In this document: one piece after another, positions 12,127 through 23,636 of the stretch
Numbering within the stretch: position 1 is the first letter of the stretch
Layout: each line of letters begins with the position of its first letter
Source of the DNA: Thereva unica
Taxonomy: Eukaryota; Arthropoda; Insecta; Diptera; Therevidae
Direction of reading: 5' to 3'
NCBI GenBank assembly: GCA_949987705.1
Contig: OX465282.1
Coordinates: 2,592,501-2,656,500, forward strand
Length of the DNA: 64,000 nt
The notes under the pieces: generated by a model
Told to the model about the DNA's origin: nothing
Seen by the model: only the letters and a program-made list of their open reading frames with translations
The model's database searches: none
Translations under genes and position numbers: made by a program

Positions 12127-12747
12127 TAGTCGAAGCTCCCATGACTAAAAAGGTACCCCATCGAACACCTCAAAACAATAAAGTGAGATTGGCTGAAAAA
12201 CATGTAAAAAACATGTAACGCCCGCCAGACTAGTAAAAATATGTTAATTGCTATTTTTTATGAATTTTTGAATTTGGTTAAAAAACAATGATTTTATTTT
12301 CCAAAACACCTGTTTGAAATTTATACAATTTGTAGTAAATAATGAACCATTTTTGGAAAAAATTGTCTGTCTGGCAATTTTTGTTAATTAGCTTCTGCTT
12401 ATAAATTCTTTTTTTTTTTTTATAAAAATGCACGTCATAACACCTCCTTGATTTTTGTTTTAAATAAAGTTTAAGGTCTCTTCTGTGAATTAAAACCTGT
12501 CTGGCTGGCAATTTTTGTTAATAAATTTGTCAGACTGAATTTTGAATGCGCAGCATCAATGCATCAAGATCTGACATAGGAAAAAATAATTTTTTGATGA
12601 AAAACAAAATTCATAAAAATTAGCAATTAACAAATTTTTACTAGTCTGGCAGGCGTTACATGTTTTTTACATGTTTTTCAGCCAATCTCATTTTATTGTT
12701 TTGAGGTGTTCGATGGGGTACCTTTTTTGTCATGGGAGCTTAGACTA
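12127..12747. mobile_element. Fold-back MITE, 621 bp with arms of about 155 bp
   Basis: The left arm begins TAGTCGAAGCTCCCATGAC and the right arm ends GTCATGGGAGCTTAGACTA. The arms match over about 155 bases, including GGTACCCCATCGAACACCTC and AACATGTAAAAAACATGTAA, with few differences. The middle 300 bases are AT-rich and also partly self-complementary. It contains no protein frame. A 3-bp AAA on each side could be a target duplication, but the surroundings are too A-rich to decide. Confidence 0.85.
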
Positions 12748-13306
12748 AAAGTTTTTAATAAATTTTTTTTTGGATTGTAATTATAAAGAAAAAATAAAAT
12801 AAAAATAAAAATGATTGAATAAAACACCGACATAATAATAATATACAGAAACCGTTTTTTTTTTTATAAATATATTTTTATATTTTTTTATAAGCATACC
12901 AATTACATCGTTTGAATTTATTTATTTTTTTTTTTTCTTAAATTTTTTATTGCTTTTTTTTATATTTTAAAGTTTTTTTTGTTGTTGTTTTTGTTAATAA
13001 TTCTTAATTAAAAACTAAAATCTTATCATAGATATTTATTTATATAGAAATGAGCTCTAACAAAAATAATGACACAAAATTCCGTGCAATGCACTGTTTC
13101 AAAAAAAATTAATTATAATATTTATAAACAGAAAATGAATAAGAAATTAATTAAAAATAAAAACATAAATTATAAATCGATTGTTATACACAAATATTAT
13201 GTTGTTTTTTTTTTATTTTTAATTTGCTTCTTTTCATTTTTTTGTTTTATTTTTTAGAACTTTATATTTTTTTAATATTAAATGTTTTATTTTTTTAGAA
13301 TTAATT

Positions 13307-16300
13307 TCATTGCCAGTCTTTCTTTATTTCGAATGTCCAGTCCCATTTTAAGTGTTCATTTTTATCATCATCTGTAAATAGGGATGTAACAGAATAAGTA
13401 CCTCTGGCCATCATACCCGATGGTGCCTCCTCGAATGGTGTTGTATAGCTTTGTATTTCCTTTTTCGGTGGATATGATCCTACCATATGTGTCATTTTGT
13501 CCACTGGAAGATTTATGTTGTATATTTTATATTGTTTTGAAATTATGTAAAATTACACCTAAATTATGTTATGTATGTATGCAATGATGGATATTTGTTA
13601 CTAAATGAAAATATCACTATTCTATGAATAAACATGCACTTCACACTTCGCGACTAATTCACACATTGAGGACAGCGGATGATAGAATCCAGAGATGCAA
13701 TTTATGGCACGCATTGAGAGAATTCTGTGCCCTAGAGAAGGTTATTCAATAAGATGGCCTACAGCTACAACATTGTGTTTGAGCAAGGTGAACTGCCTAA
13801 GGTATTTGGAAGCAGCACCGGCATAAGAAGGTTGCTTGGTGCCGCCGTTATTCAACTTCCATCAAGTTTTTATTTTTTGTCGTTATTATTGAAGTCAATG
13901 CAGCAGTTTACATATGTATATGAAATGACATTAGTATTATCAACGTACACTCTCACACCGAAGAAAACTCATAGGTTAAAGGACGAATTCCACGATAACA
14001 TTCGGTGTATCTCAGCTGACCACGAAATGCCATTAAGATAATCTTAGGTGGCTTAAATGCTAAGATCGGAAAAGAATGCATGTTTGGCCTCACGATAGGT
14101 CCCTACAGCTTACATAATGACAACGAGGTAAAACTTATAAATTTTGCTGCAGCCTCATACATGGTCATACAAAGCACTTATTTCCAGCATAGTAGTAATA
14201 AAAAAGGCTCTGGCAGGGGTTCTGCATTTGTGGAGTTTATTCTCCTTTAAGCCAGAAAACCTTGTTGGTCCCTTATCGATTCGATATTAAACCTGCACCA
14301 TGAAAAAGTAAAACAGTAATCCATGCGGGGATGCTTACAGAATAGTGCTGCAAGTAATAGTATGAACCCTGTTTCCACAAAACGGGAGCATGGACAAGCA
14401 TTACCTGTAGTAAATGTAGATGGCGGAGACATCCCAGAGGTGTCTTACTTCGGGATCGCCTTCAAAATGAGACAGACAAAGACGCGATCAACAGACATTG
14501 ATCGAAGAAGAAATACAAAAACCTCGACTACGGCAGTTTGGGCATGTTTTTCGACTGGTTTGGACCAGTTATCGAGGCTCGAGATGTCGCCAAAAATCGT
14601 CAAGAATGTAAACGAATCGTGAATGAAGTTCGAGGCCCAGCGGCACCGACAGCAACGAATCCGTTGAAAGAAGGATGGAATCGTCAAAAGCCTGTGCTCA
14701 TCGAGAAGCCGGATAAGCCCCTCGGGGACTCGACATACAAGTATTATTCCCAAGCGCGGAGGGGGAAGATGGCATGTCGGAAAGGCAATTCGGTTTCAGA
14801 AAGGCTAGATCGACAACAGATGCAACATGGTGACTAGCTTAACATGGGCCGCAATGTATGTGAATAAGAGTTTGTTTGTTTCAACACCGCAAAAAAACGC
14901 CGAGGCATTGATCAAGTCAGATATACCGAAGAATTTAGTGCGCATTGTGATAAATTTCCTTATAGGTACGCACTACACTGCGAGGCGACCGAGGGAGTCA
15001 TGGAAACAGCAGAACTTCCGGAGTCCCCCAAGGTTTCATCCTATGGATTATCATTTATGAATAAATACTGGCGCTACGCCTATTAGCCGATGACATTGGG
15101 GTCACTGTAGTATAAAAGCAGCTCGACGAAATCGATGAATGAGAAATAAAGAACGAGAACGCTGGTCCAACGCCAGCTAAGCACAAAACGGAAGTAGTGC
15201 TAATTAGTAAGTGGAAAAAAGGTGAAGACCAAGGCGGTGAAAGTCACCCGCTCCCAGCCCCACACGCACTTGGTGTGCACGACAAAAAGCTTCCGCCATG
15301 AGCTCAGCACTCACGAAGACGCTGCGTTAAGGGGCTCCGGGCCAAGCCGACTCCTCCTCATCATAACAGTAGATAGTTCGGTCATATATGCAGCACCACT
15401 GCGGGCAGCGGCATTGCAGAGAACGAACAATAGCAGTAAAATAACCTCTGCATATCGATTAGCTGCCCATCGAGCATGTACTATGTCCGACGAAGCAGCA
15501 TGCGTCTTAGAAAGAATGATCCCGATTGATATTCTTGCAGCGGAGCGCAAGAGGTTGTGAGACCCGAAATATGCAAGAGGGGAGTCCAAAGAAATGAGTT
15601 CCTGACTGGGCATGAACGTTATAGGACACATCTTTACCGCTTTAGGTTGAAGGATTCGTGGTTCTGCCGAGAATGTCCGGGCGATAAAAACGACGCGGAG
15701 CATGTCTTTTTTAAATGCCCAAGGTTTGCGGAGCACAGGTCTGTACTGGAAACAGCTGCCGAGCTAAAGCCGGGAATACACATGCCAGTAAAACGGGTAA
15801 GTAGCTTGCATGCGGGAAAATGGAATATGCTAATAGATGGTACAGCCGTGACAAATTTTCACTTGCTAGATACAGGCAAGTTGATATGCCTGTAGGTAAC
15901 TAGCAAGTGCAAATTTATCACTGTTGTACCATCTATTAGCATATTCCATTTTCCCGCATGCAAGCTACTTACCCGTTTTACTGGCATGTGTATTCCCGGC
16001 TTAACACTGGAAAATATCCAGATAATGAGGTCGGATAATGTGTGCAGAATAGTGAATGTCATGCTGAAACCCATCCACCAGAAGCTCAAGCAATGCTACA
16101 GGGTGCCATCAGAGACTGTGCTGCTTTGCCTCCTGTCTCTAGATCCCCTCAGCAGAAAAACGGTGTTATGCTGTTGTGGATTCCTAGGCACGAAGGCCAC
16201 GCTGGTAAGAGTAGGGGAAGACTTGTTGATCGGGAACCTTTCTGCAGATTTGCCAGTTACAACTAAGATCAAGATTTGGGCCGACTGACTATTTTATGAT

Positions 16301-18020
16301 AGGAGACCCAGGGCGCCCAACAAACTAAAAGATTCATTCAAATCGTCAAAGCTAAAACGGGAAACTTGTGAATTTTACAACAGGTGGGAGCTAAAAATAA
16401 TTTATTTATTTATTTGCCAAACAAGGCACAGCTCCTGACGGGTCACTGTTCGCTCAATTATTATCTAAGCAGCAAGTGGTAGTTGATCGCAGCAGTCGGC
16501 TCTGCGGTGCAGCTTCCAAAATAGCAGAGCAACTGCTGTGCGACTGTGAGGCTACATCGACGAGGAGATAGAAACTCTTCTATGGCGGCTTCCATTCTCC
16601 TAGGGAGATTTGGGATATTAATCTCAAATCAATTGTACATATGTTTTAACAATGGGGTTGACACAATGAACTAAATTAACTAGGTCACAGTGCCCGGAAA
16701 GATGTCTCCTTAAAGAAAGAAGAAGAAGACCCAAAAACTGAAGAGAAATGATACGATACCAAGAGGGATAGAATCGTATAGGTAATGTCCCTACACTAAG
16801 AACTATCATTCAAAACGACGAAGAGAGAAACACTCCTATTCCTCCCATAAAATCATGAATACATAGTGTATGCAATAAGTACTGATAGATGCATGATTAT
16901 AGTTATTATACAACAACAAAAATATGTATTATGTATAAAACCTTACCCATTACTTCAAAATCCAAAGTGAGCATTTGAATAATAAAAAAAATACACAAAA
17001 CATAAATGAAAAATGTTCAAAATTGTGATATTAAAAAGTAATTAATGAAAATCTTGTTTTTTACAATTAATAATGACTTCTCTACTGAACAAAGTGTACT
17101 TTATAATATATTTTAAGTCCAATCAAGTACATTGTATCAAAAGTGTTTAATTAAAAAAACATTTAACTTAATATACGTCCAAGTTTTCTGTCAACTGCAG
17201 TATGACTTGCAATTTAAAATAAAAATCTCGATATTTATAATGAAACTTTTTATAATTAATTTATGTCGAGGCATTTAAAATTGAAGGAAAATAAAATAAA
17301 AACAAACAAAAACAAATTAAAATTCAAATTAACTTCCATTCCATATGTAGAGTAGTCATTTACTTAGATATAAAATTTGCAATAAATCAATAAATTTGCA
17401 AAGCATAAATCATTTTTAAATGAAAAAAATGAAAAACAAGAGAGTATTAGATGAGACAAATTAGGAAAGTTTTCAATTACCTGGAACTCCCATTCTGTAA
17501 GTCTTTTGTACATATTTCAGCCCATGAACGATTTCTCTTTGAACAACAAAGTCGATGCGCACCTTATAATGTACACCTTCTTTGATAGTGAAAACCTGTT
17601 TTGATTAAGTATAAATAGATAAATAAATAAATAAACTCTTAAATTTTTCGTAATAACTATCTTGCCTGTTTCTTTAATTGTGATACATCTCCCGTAAGAT
17701 CAAGTTCCATATCATCACGTCCCTCAACAACTAGGGCTAATTTCTTAACTATTACTTTACGAGGATCAGTGCCATCTTGAAAATAATACAATAGTTATTA
17801 GTTATAAATTTTATTTTTATTAGTAAAAATGCAACTATTTACCGACTATTATTTTTTCAGCTTGTGCAGAACCTAATAGTGCTTCCTTATATCTACGAAG
17901 ACTTTCATCTTCTTGATCAGCAGCCATTATTTCTTCAATTGTTTTTTCAGGTGGGGGTAAATAGTTTGTATCCATTTCTCCATCGTGAGTTTCAACGTCG
18001 ACTTCCTTTTCTGTTGACAT
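13307..18020 (-). CDS. RhoGDI: Rho GDP-dissociation inhibitor (complete, four coding exons)
   Basis: Coding exons on the minus strand are 17843-18020, 17666-17775, 17481-17595 and 13307-13503; together they give 199 residues, the usual length of the family. The protein extracts prenylated Rho, Rac and Cdc42 from membranes and holds them in the cytosol in the GDP form. The N-terminal regulatory arm (residues about 1-60) is acidic, with YLPPPEKTIEEIM. The immunoglobulin-like domain follows, with VIVKKLALVVEGRDDMELDL, then VQREIVHGLKYVQKTYRMGV, then VGSYPPKKEIQSY and the C-terminal WDWTFEIKKDWQ, all hallmarks of RhoGDI. The ATG at 18020 is the first in frame. A TTTTCCAG/TTACG site near 18050 suggests a 5' UTR intron. 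Intron 2 uses a GC donor. Intron 3 (13504-17480) is filled with antisense LINE fragments. Confidence 0.95.
13940..14230 (+). pseudogene. LINE endonuclease fragment
   Basis: A frame near 13965-14040 reads KKTHRLKDEFHDNIR and continues in the next frame with IILGGLNAKIGKECMFGLTI and SLHNDNEVKLINFAA. This is the D(F)NAKIG and phosphodiesterase-fold strand of an apurinic-type LINE endonuclease. The Asp of DFNAKIG is changed to Gly-Leu, so the fragment is inactive. It lies in RhoGDI intron 3, antisense to the gene. Confidence 0.7.
14320..16090 (+). pseudogene. R1-like LINE, RT to C-terminal zinc knuckle, interrupted
   Basis: RT fragments include RQFGFRKARSTTDA (about 14780) and IPKNLVRIVINFLIG (about 14926). 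The C-terminal region in 15300-15770 reads ALRGSGPSRLLL, AYRLAAHRACTMSDEAA and then CRECPGDKNDAEHVFFKC, the CCHC-type knuckle of R1-clade elements. The frame resumes after a hairpin insertion with LTLENIQIMRS (about 16002). Several frameshifts and missing parts show it is dead. The same family appears at 54955-55300. It is antisense within RhoGDI intron 3. Confidence 0.75.
15767..16002. mobile_element. Hairpin MITE (236 bp) inside the R1-like LINE
   Basis: Arms of about 104 bases, starting AAGCCGGGAATACACATGCC and ending with its reverse complement, match almost perfectly through CGGGTAAGTAGCTTGCATGC and GGAATATGCTAATAGATGGT. A nested small stem (TACAGGCA ... TGCCTGTA) sits at the tip, so the transcript would form one long rod. 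It splits the C-terminal R1 frame between ELK and LTLENI. The few arm mismatches point to a fairly young insertion. Confidence 0.85.
16042..16690 (+). pseudogene. LINE tail with RNase H and TGHC motif
   Basis: The frame at 16042-16266 reads NGVMLLWIPRHEGHAGK, the VTLLWVPGHSGVAGNE segment of LINE RNase H with the catalytic His region kept. Further on, frames give WAD, RRPRAPNKLK and LTGHCSLNYYL, the conserved tail of Jockey/I-type polyproteins. Stops and frame changes are frequent. It directly follows the R1-like piece, so two LINEs are stacked in the same RhoGDI intron. Confidence 0.65.
16700..17470. other. AT-rich part of RhoGDI intron 3
   Basis: Unique-looking AT-rich intron sequence between LINE debris and exon 3. 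No protein frame, inverted repeat or RNA gene is visible. Confidence 0.45.
17596..17665 (-). other. GC-AG intron 2 of RhoGDI (70 bp)
   Basis: The exon ends AAACAG and the intron begins GCAAGA, then ends TCAAAACAG. Reading on from CAG through the intron gives an in-frame TAG two codons later, and no GT nearby restores the conserved protein. Joining CAG to GTTTTCACT keeps the RhoGDI frame (KKQ/VFTIKEG). GC donors are a known minor class, usually with an otherwise perfect donor context, as here. Confidence 0.85.
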
Positions 18021-18053
18021 TTTTTTGCTTATTTATTTATTTAACGTAACTGG

Positions 18054-19190
18054 AAAAGGGTAAAAGTAAATTTTAATTAGTACAATTCAGAAATTCATGG
18101 AATCACAATGAGTAATGGAATAGTGATCATTGCGAAATAAAATAAATAAACCTAAAATCATTAAAAGCCTCAGTAGGATTAAAGCGACTATTATCCAAGA
18201 GGCCCGCGATTTGAATACCCTCCACTCCTACGCCTTTCCAATGTCTCCCGTATAAATAACTTTTCTTCTTTCTTGTCTTATCTAGCCACACAGGCCCTTG
18301 ACTGGAATGCGCAAGGAACCCGTCTAGTTTGAAGACCCAGAACAAAGTGGAGGAAAACCCTATTAGCGGAGGCCGCGTCATTTGTGAGATCCTGGTCAAA
18401 GCTAAGAGCTATCATGCAAAAACAGAGTTCGCTGTTTCCGCCCTGTCACATGAGGGATTAAAGGTAAATCTTTCTTGTCTTCTCTTTTTACAAAAAATCC
18501 CCGGCCTTTCTCCTGCCACCGACCGTATGCAAAATAAGCGAGGAAACCATTTTCTGTTCGATTTATCGAAGTCAGCGTTCTGTCACGGTAGTATCGAGTG
18601 GGGAGCTGGTGGAATAAAAACGTGCATTGTCAGTTCTTTCACTGTTCTCTACAATATTTCCGACTGGAACTTGCTGTCCGACATTTCACAGGACCGTCGG
18701 CAGTGCAAAGTCGTAGAAAGGTACCGACGACCTCTAGTATTTCCCACAAAATAAAATCGGACACGTTCATAGTGCCAGGTAGTGTTACTACAAAAAAAGT
18801 ACTGCAAACAATACTTCTGTCCCCACCTTAACATCACACTATCGATCGATATGACGATCAAGGAAAATTTTTGATATAACTTAAAACGAAAGCAGAGGAT
18901 CTTGAGCACTGTATCGAAAGCTAAAACGATAAGTCTGGAGCTGGAGCAAACTGATCAATCTGTTGTCTGTTCGAACAAGATCGCGCCAAGCAACGATACC
19001 CTGCCCCTTCTGTCAAGGGACAGCGGCACGAAACGTAAATGATAGATTCATGCTCTGAAGTTAGGCTGCAGTAATGGTCGGCAAACTCGCGAGCCTCTTT
19101 GCCCCACGAAGCGTGGCTCTTCCACAAAATACCATGTGGGGATGGCTCATGCACTAAAGTTGGTTTTTGGCCTGGATGAGTCTAATTTGA
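18054..19190. other. Upstream region of RhoGDI with repeat debris
   Basis: This lies 5' of RhoGDI exon 1 and could hold its promoter and 5' UTR exon, but I cannot place them. An open plus-strand stretch at 18329-18754 (141 codons) has no recognisable domain. On the minus strand 18921-19154 is a Cys-containing frame that might be repeat-derived. Nothing here is strong enough to call a gene. Confidence 0.3.
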
Positions 19191-19199
19191 AAAAGTGTC

Positions 19200-21720
19200 G
19201 TTAGACGACGCGGTAAGTGAAATTGCCATTCTCTCGTGACTCAAGTATGTAGTTAGGTAGGTAGATAGGAGCGACAGTCCTATCTAGGTCGTAGGCTGGG
19301 ACACAAATGGCGCTAAGGTGCGCCGTTTTGTAGACACACTCGTGAAAAACTTTTGCGTGAAAGGAGCAGTAAACTAGGGAATTACATCCATCCCAGCAAA
19401 TCCAGGTACCAGATCAAATCTCCTATTTTAAGTTTCGAAACATCCCCCAAATCATTTAAGGAGAGCCTTTCAAATACACGGCGTCTCATATTGACCAGAA
19501 CTGGGCATTCGAAGAGAAAATGTTCGATTGTGTTATTTCCCTGTACCTCGGCAGTGTGTGTTATGCAGATTTCTCAATCTGGTCGCATGTTGACCAATTG
19601 GCCAGTGACTCGTTATTATTGACATGATTCTGACCTCATCAAAAGATCTCGCGATGTTTGTTTGTTATAACAAGATCAAGTCTTCTAGACTTTTCACATG
19701 ATGATAGGCTCCTCCATCTGGAGCCAGCTACTGAGAGAAAGTACATGAAGATATCTCTGTTTACCACGCACAGACGCTCCTGTACATTCTCCACTGGTGT
19801 GCCTGCGGAATTAAGCCCAGTCTGAACAATTCATCTGGCTTCTCATTGCCCTCGATGCTCCTGTGACCGGTACCCACTGTAGAGTAACCCGTGCCCCCCG
19901 GACAGAGAATAGAATTCCTTCTGCCAGTTGTCGACCAGCTTAGAAGTTATACGGGCCGGGCCTAATGCCTTGATGGCCGCTTGACTATCTGATAACAGAA
20001 TTGCCCTGGCCTTGGATTTGACTGCATTGCTAGGCAGGCATGAAAAATTGCCAGAAGTTCTTCCTGGACAGCGCTGGCGAAATTAGGCAGGCTGAAGCTT
20101 TTTTGCAAGTGAATTGATGGGGAAAACACTCCAGCTCCTACATCTGAATATGATTTAGCTTCGTCTGTGTATAAAACAACGTCATGATCCTTGCCAAGTG
20201 GAAATCTTCCCATTCCTCTCTGGTAGGCATCCGGATATTAAGATCACCGCCGAAATTTAATTTTGCAGCCATGTAATCGGTAGGTGCTGATACCATTTCC
20301 TGTGATAGAGAGCGCAGCATATTCCTGTGCCCTTAGGCGTTCTTGGCCCAACAACCAACCCGCTTCACGCAGCCGGAGGGTGGTTCAGGCCACCTGCTGC
20401 CATGTATGTATATACTACTTTGTCAACCGCTGCATCTGAGCTTGTAGATGCTAACTTCCTCTCAACCTCGATGACAATTAGTTCATCCAAGCGCTCACTG
20501 AGCTCTTCATCGGAGTCAGCATCTTCGTTAGATGAAGCCGTTTTGAAAACCTTTATCCATGCGTGCCTTAACCCAAAATGGAGTTTATAGTCAACTCTTT
20601 CTAGCCCCTCTAGGCACTGTTGTGGTTGATTAGCAGCACCAGGGTTCTCCTATTTCACTGGGGTTTCTCAGCCTTGAACACCTTCCAGTTGTCCATAGGG
20701 ATGTTCCTGTTGTGGCGTCGAAGATACTCCAGCAATTTGCCCTATCACGAGCTCCATGAACATCTATGATAGTTTGCCATCGATGTCGGCCCAGAGAAGT
20801 CTTTGAGTCTGCTGGTTCTATAATTGGCATCTTTTAGTGCCACTAGAAGGTTGAGCCTGATTGTTGGGCTCTTGAAGTTGAAGCTTCCCCGACTATGGTT
20901 GATTTGGAGAGCTTTTTCTTTTTGGTCATTATTTGTAGGCGCTAAGCTACATTCATGGGATCTCTCCCTTTTAGTGCGGGAGGTTACCGCTCTTTCTGTC
21001 CGTGCGTTCTGAAGCGTTCCTCAACGACTGCTTGAGATATTGTTTTGTTGGTTTTGTCATTCTCCGAGATAGTACCTTTACACCTTGGTTTAAAAGTCGT
21101 GAATTGAGAAAGATATGTTGAGATTGTTTGGACATATATGAATCATCTGCGAATTTTTTCCGAGCTTAATCATCAAGCTCTTTTCACCAAACTGACTGCT
21201 CCAATCGACGATTCCGAATCGATAGAGACAGTGTCAGAGCTCTTTTTGACCAAGACGTATTCCGTAATTTGTTTTGGAAGGACTAAGGAGATGGGACGCA
21301 AACGTGAGTCACTCGATTATATACCGAGCTCATTACAGGCGCTTAGACAATTTCAAGCTAATTTTAACTTGGTGATACAGTACTGTACTGGCTATCAGAA
21401 AAAACCCTCTTGTTAGGATATGCCTTTCTTAAGTTATCGTAGGTCTACAAATTGAGTTTTGTTGAAGCAACCAAGCTAGAGTAGCTACAAAGCTCACAAG
21501 TGCTTCCGAAACAATAATAAGAGATAATTTGATCATTTAGAAACATCAAAACTATGGAATTGATTAGAGGAGACTGCGAAGAGGTTGTTTACACAGGTTT
21601 TGTTTGTGATGTTTAGACTCGCCAAACTCTTTCAAAAGCTTTAGAAATATCTAGAAAAACCAGACCAGATTTACTCAAGTGGTGCTAGCTAGATAGCAAT
21701 GTCTGTTGAAGAAGAATTTA
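19200..21720 (-). pseudogene. Minus-strand LINE: DUF4780-like ORF1, RT remnant, RNase H, tail
   Basis: Reading leftwards: an RT motif A remnant (LVFLDISKAFERVW) lies near 21640-21690. At 21010-20390 is an ORF1 resembling DUF4780, with ENPGAANQPQQCLEGLERVD, YKLHFGLRHAWIKVFK and a tail DKVVYTYMAAGG. At 20320-19960 follow FGGDLNIRMPTREEWE and the RNase H start VVLYTDEAKSYSDVGAGVF (catalytic Asp kept). Near 19500-19375 the tail reads NTIEHFLFECPVLVNMRRR and ends at YLDLLGWM-stop. Most RT sequence is absent between ORF1 and RNase H, and frameshifts are common. The RT remnant at 21.6 kb may belong to another copy. Confidence 0.65.
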
Positions 21721-21744
21721 AGGTGAATAGAGATAACACTATTA

Positions 21745-22188
21745 CTACGTTTATAAGCGGAGTTTCCCTCCGGATGGAAGTTTCGATCCGGAGTGAAACA
21801 CCGCTTATAAACCGGGAGTGAAAATCCAGTACTTGGATTTTCGCTCCCGAAGAAAAAGCTGGAGTGAAACTTCGATCCCGGTTTATGTTGTGCTTATAAA
21901 CGCTGACTGGGAGTGAGAATTTTTTCCGAAGGGGAAAAACTTTGTAAAGAAGAAGCTGGGTGTTTTATTTTGCTACAATAGTTTTTTTCTTTGTTTATTG
22001 ATATTTTTAAATAAATTAAATTAAACATTGGGTTTATATATGTCTTTGCTATGATTTTGAATTTGAGCTTGGAGCTGTCATCTCAAACCAGAAAGTATTT
22101 TGGATTTACACTCCCATTGCTTATAAACGCATCGGGAGTTTTACTTTGGATTGAAGATCCGGGAGTGAAACTCCGCTTATAAACGTAG
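21745..22188. mobile_element. MITE of 444 bp with TA target duplication
   Basis: The ends CTACGTTTATAAGCGGAG and CTCCGCTTATAAACGTAG are perfect inverted repeats and are flanked by TA on both sides (21743-21744, 22189-22190), as in Tc1/mariner-type insertions. The interior repeats the motif GGAGTGAAA and CGCTTATAAAC several times in both orientations, so the ends are mirrored inside. No transposase frame is present. Confidence 0.88.
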
Positions 22189-22203
22189 TATATGAAACAC
22201 GAA

Positions 22204-22624
22204 TTTTCTCACATGGAAAAAAATTTGATATTCATTGAGATCTGAACTTTTGGAACACGACTGTTTTGGTAATTTGTAATTATCAACTCTTTTTCAAAAG
22301 TTATTAATTTTTGAAAGTTCGAACTTTTTTTTACTCAATATGGGTTTTTTTAATATAGTCGGATCAGAAATTTTACGTAAAACTGTTTGAAAAATGTTCA
22401 AAACAAAAACTTTTTATATTTATAGTTTGTATACATTTTCTGTTGTATTAAAATAAAATATTTGCCAAAAACAAAATTATTTGTTTTCATTTGCTTGCAT
22501 TTAACATAACATTCAAAAGTTAATAACTTTTGAAAAAGAGTTGATAATTACAAACTACCAAAACAGTCGTGTTCCAAAAATTCAGATCTCAATGAATATC
22601 AAATTTTTTTCCATGTGAGAAAAA
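22204..22624. mobile_element. Fold-back MITE of 421 bp with arms of about 115 bp
   Basis: The left arm begins TTTTCTCACATGGAAAAAAA and the right arm ends with its reverse complement. Arms also share GATATTCATTGAGATCTGAA and GGAACACGACTGTTTTGGTA with very few differences. The spacer is AT-rich. It starts only 14 bases after the TA-flanked MITE at 21745-22188, so two unrelated elements lie side by side. Confidence 0.88.
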
Positions 22625-22629
22625 ATAGT

Positions 22630-23370
22630 TTGTCATTTGTTCTACAGTGTAATATAAATCGACATTCCAAACTTATATAACAATTACTTTATGGACAGAA
22701 GAGCATTATGCACCCAGATTATTGATTTATACCATTTAGACAACAAAACATTTAGTCCAAATAAGAATGTCAAAAGTTTTTGTTAGCAAAAATAAAAAAT
22801 CTATAAAAGTGGAATCATGCTACTACCGTAAAGATAGCAAAACGTATAGCATCCAAGTGTCCAAAAAATATAAATAAATAAATCATTTTTCAAAAAAAAA
22901 TGCTTATCTAGGGGTACCAAATATCAATAACCGAAAATATCGAATTTCTTCAACAAAAAAAAACTCTTTCGAAACAGTTGTTCAATTTCGATAAGTGTAA
23001 TTTCAAATGGAATTCATTCGATTTATAATTATAAGTGTTGTGAGTTTATCTATCTTTAAATAGATAAGAATTAAGAGCTTATTTCTCCTCTAGAAGAGAT
23101 AAGATACCATTAATTTTTTTTCTGTTTATATAGTGTAGTAAAGCTCTATTAAATTCGAATCTTAGTAAATATTAAACTATATGGAGATAACTATACAAAA
23201 ATATAACTACTAATAGGTTTTGCACACCTTTCGCAGCAGTAGGTTTAGAGATTTGTTATAGGATTTGAATCTTAATTATTATATGTATGTAAATAGAGGT
23301 AGAGCCCCGATAAATGGTTCCAGCACGGGGACTCAATTGACGCTGTGCAATGGTGGTTTAAAAAATTCCG
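22630..23370. other. AT-rich stretch without a gene
   Basis: Simple AT-rich sequence with short hairpin-like words (for example TTTAAATAGATAAG near 23055). I see no coding frame, TIR pair or RNA gene. Confidence 0.45.
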
Positions 23371-23378
23371 GGCGGAAA

Positions 23379-23636
23379 CTATAGCCAAGATGAGCCTTGT
23401 CCTAGATAGTAGGCCCCCATAAAATCCACCTTCTCCTGCTCGTCCTCTATACAACAATTGCCGTCTATGCGACTGATTTCTTCCGGATCCATGCCAGCAG
23501 ATCTCAGTAGCTCCTCGTTTGGCTGAGTCCGAGGAATGCACAACTTGTCTACACCGTAGATTTTATTTACCTGTGAAAACATGTTCGCGCTATTTATTTG
23601 TATGGGACGAATCTTGCATTTCCAATACAGATTCAC
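23379..23636 (-). CDS. Unidentified exon-like open frame
   Basis: The frame is 85 codons from its ATG and could start a few codons earlier at a CTCACAG/TTTGTG acceptor near 23643. Its composition looks protein-like, with WKCKIRPIQINSANMFSQVN, LCIPRTQPNEELLRSAGMDP and EEISRIDGNCCIEDEQEKVD. It has no signal peptide or membrane segment. I do not recognise the family. Flanking sequence is repeat-rich, so it may be a fragment of a transposon protein or an exon of an unrecognised gene. An internal CACAG/GTAAAT at about 23577 resembles a donor site. Confidence 0.3.
   Translation of the reverse strand: MNLYWKCKIRPIQINSANMFSQVNKIYGVDKLCIPRTQPNEELLRSAGMDPEEISRIDGNCCIEDEQEKVDFMGAYYLGQGSSWL

Noticed and set aside
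18329..18754. 141-codon plus-strand ORF upstream of RhoGDI
   Set aside because: No recognisable domain, composition like random open sequence, surrounded by repeat debris.
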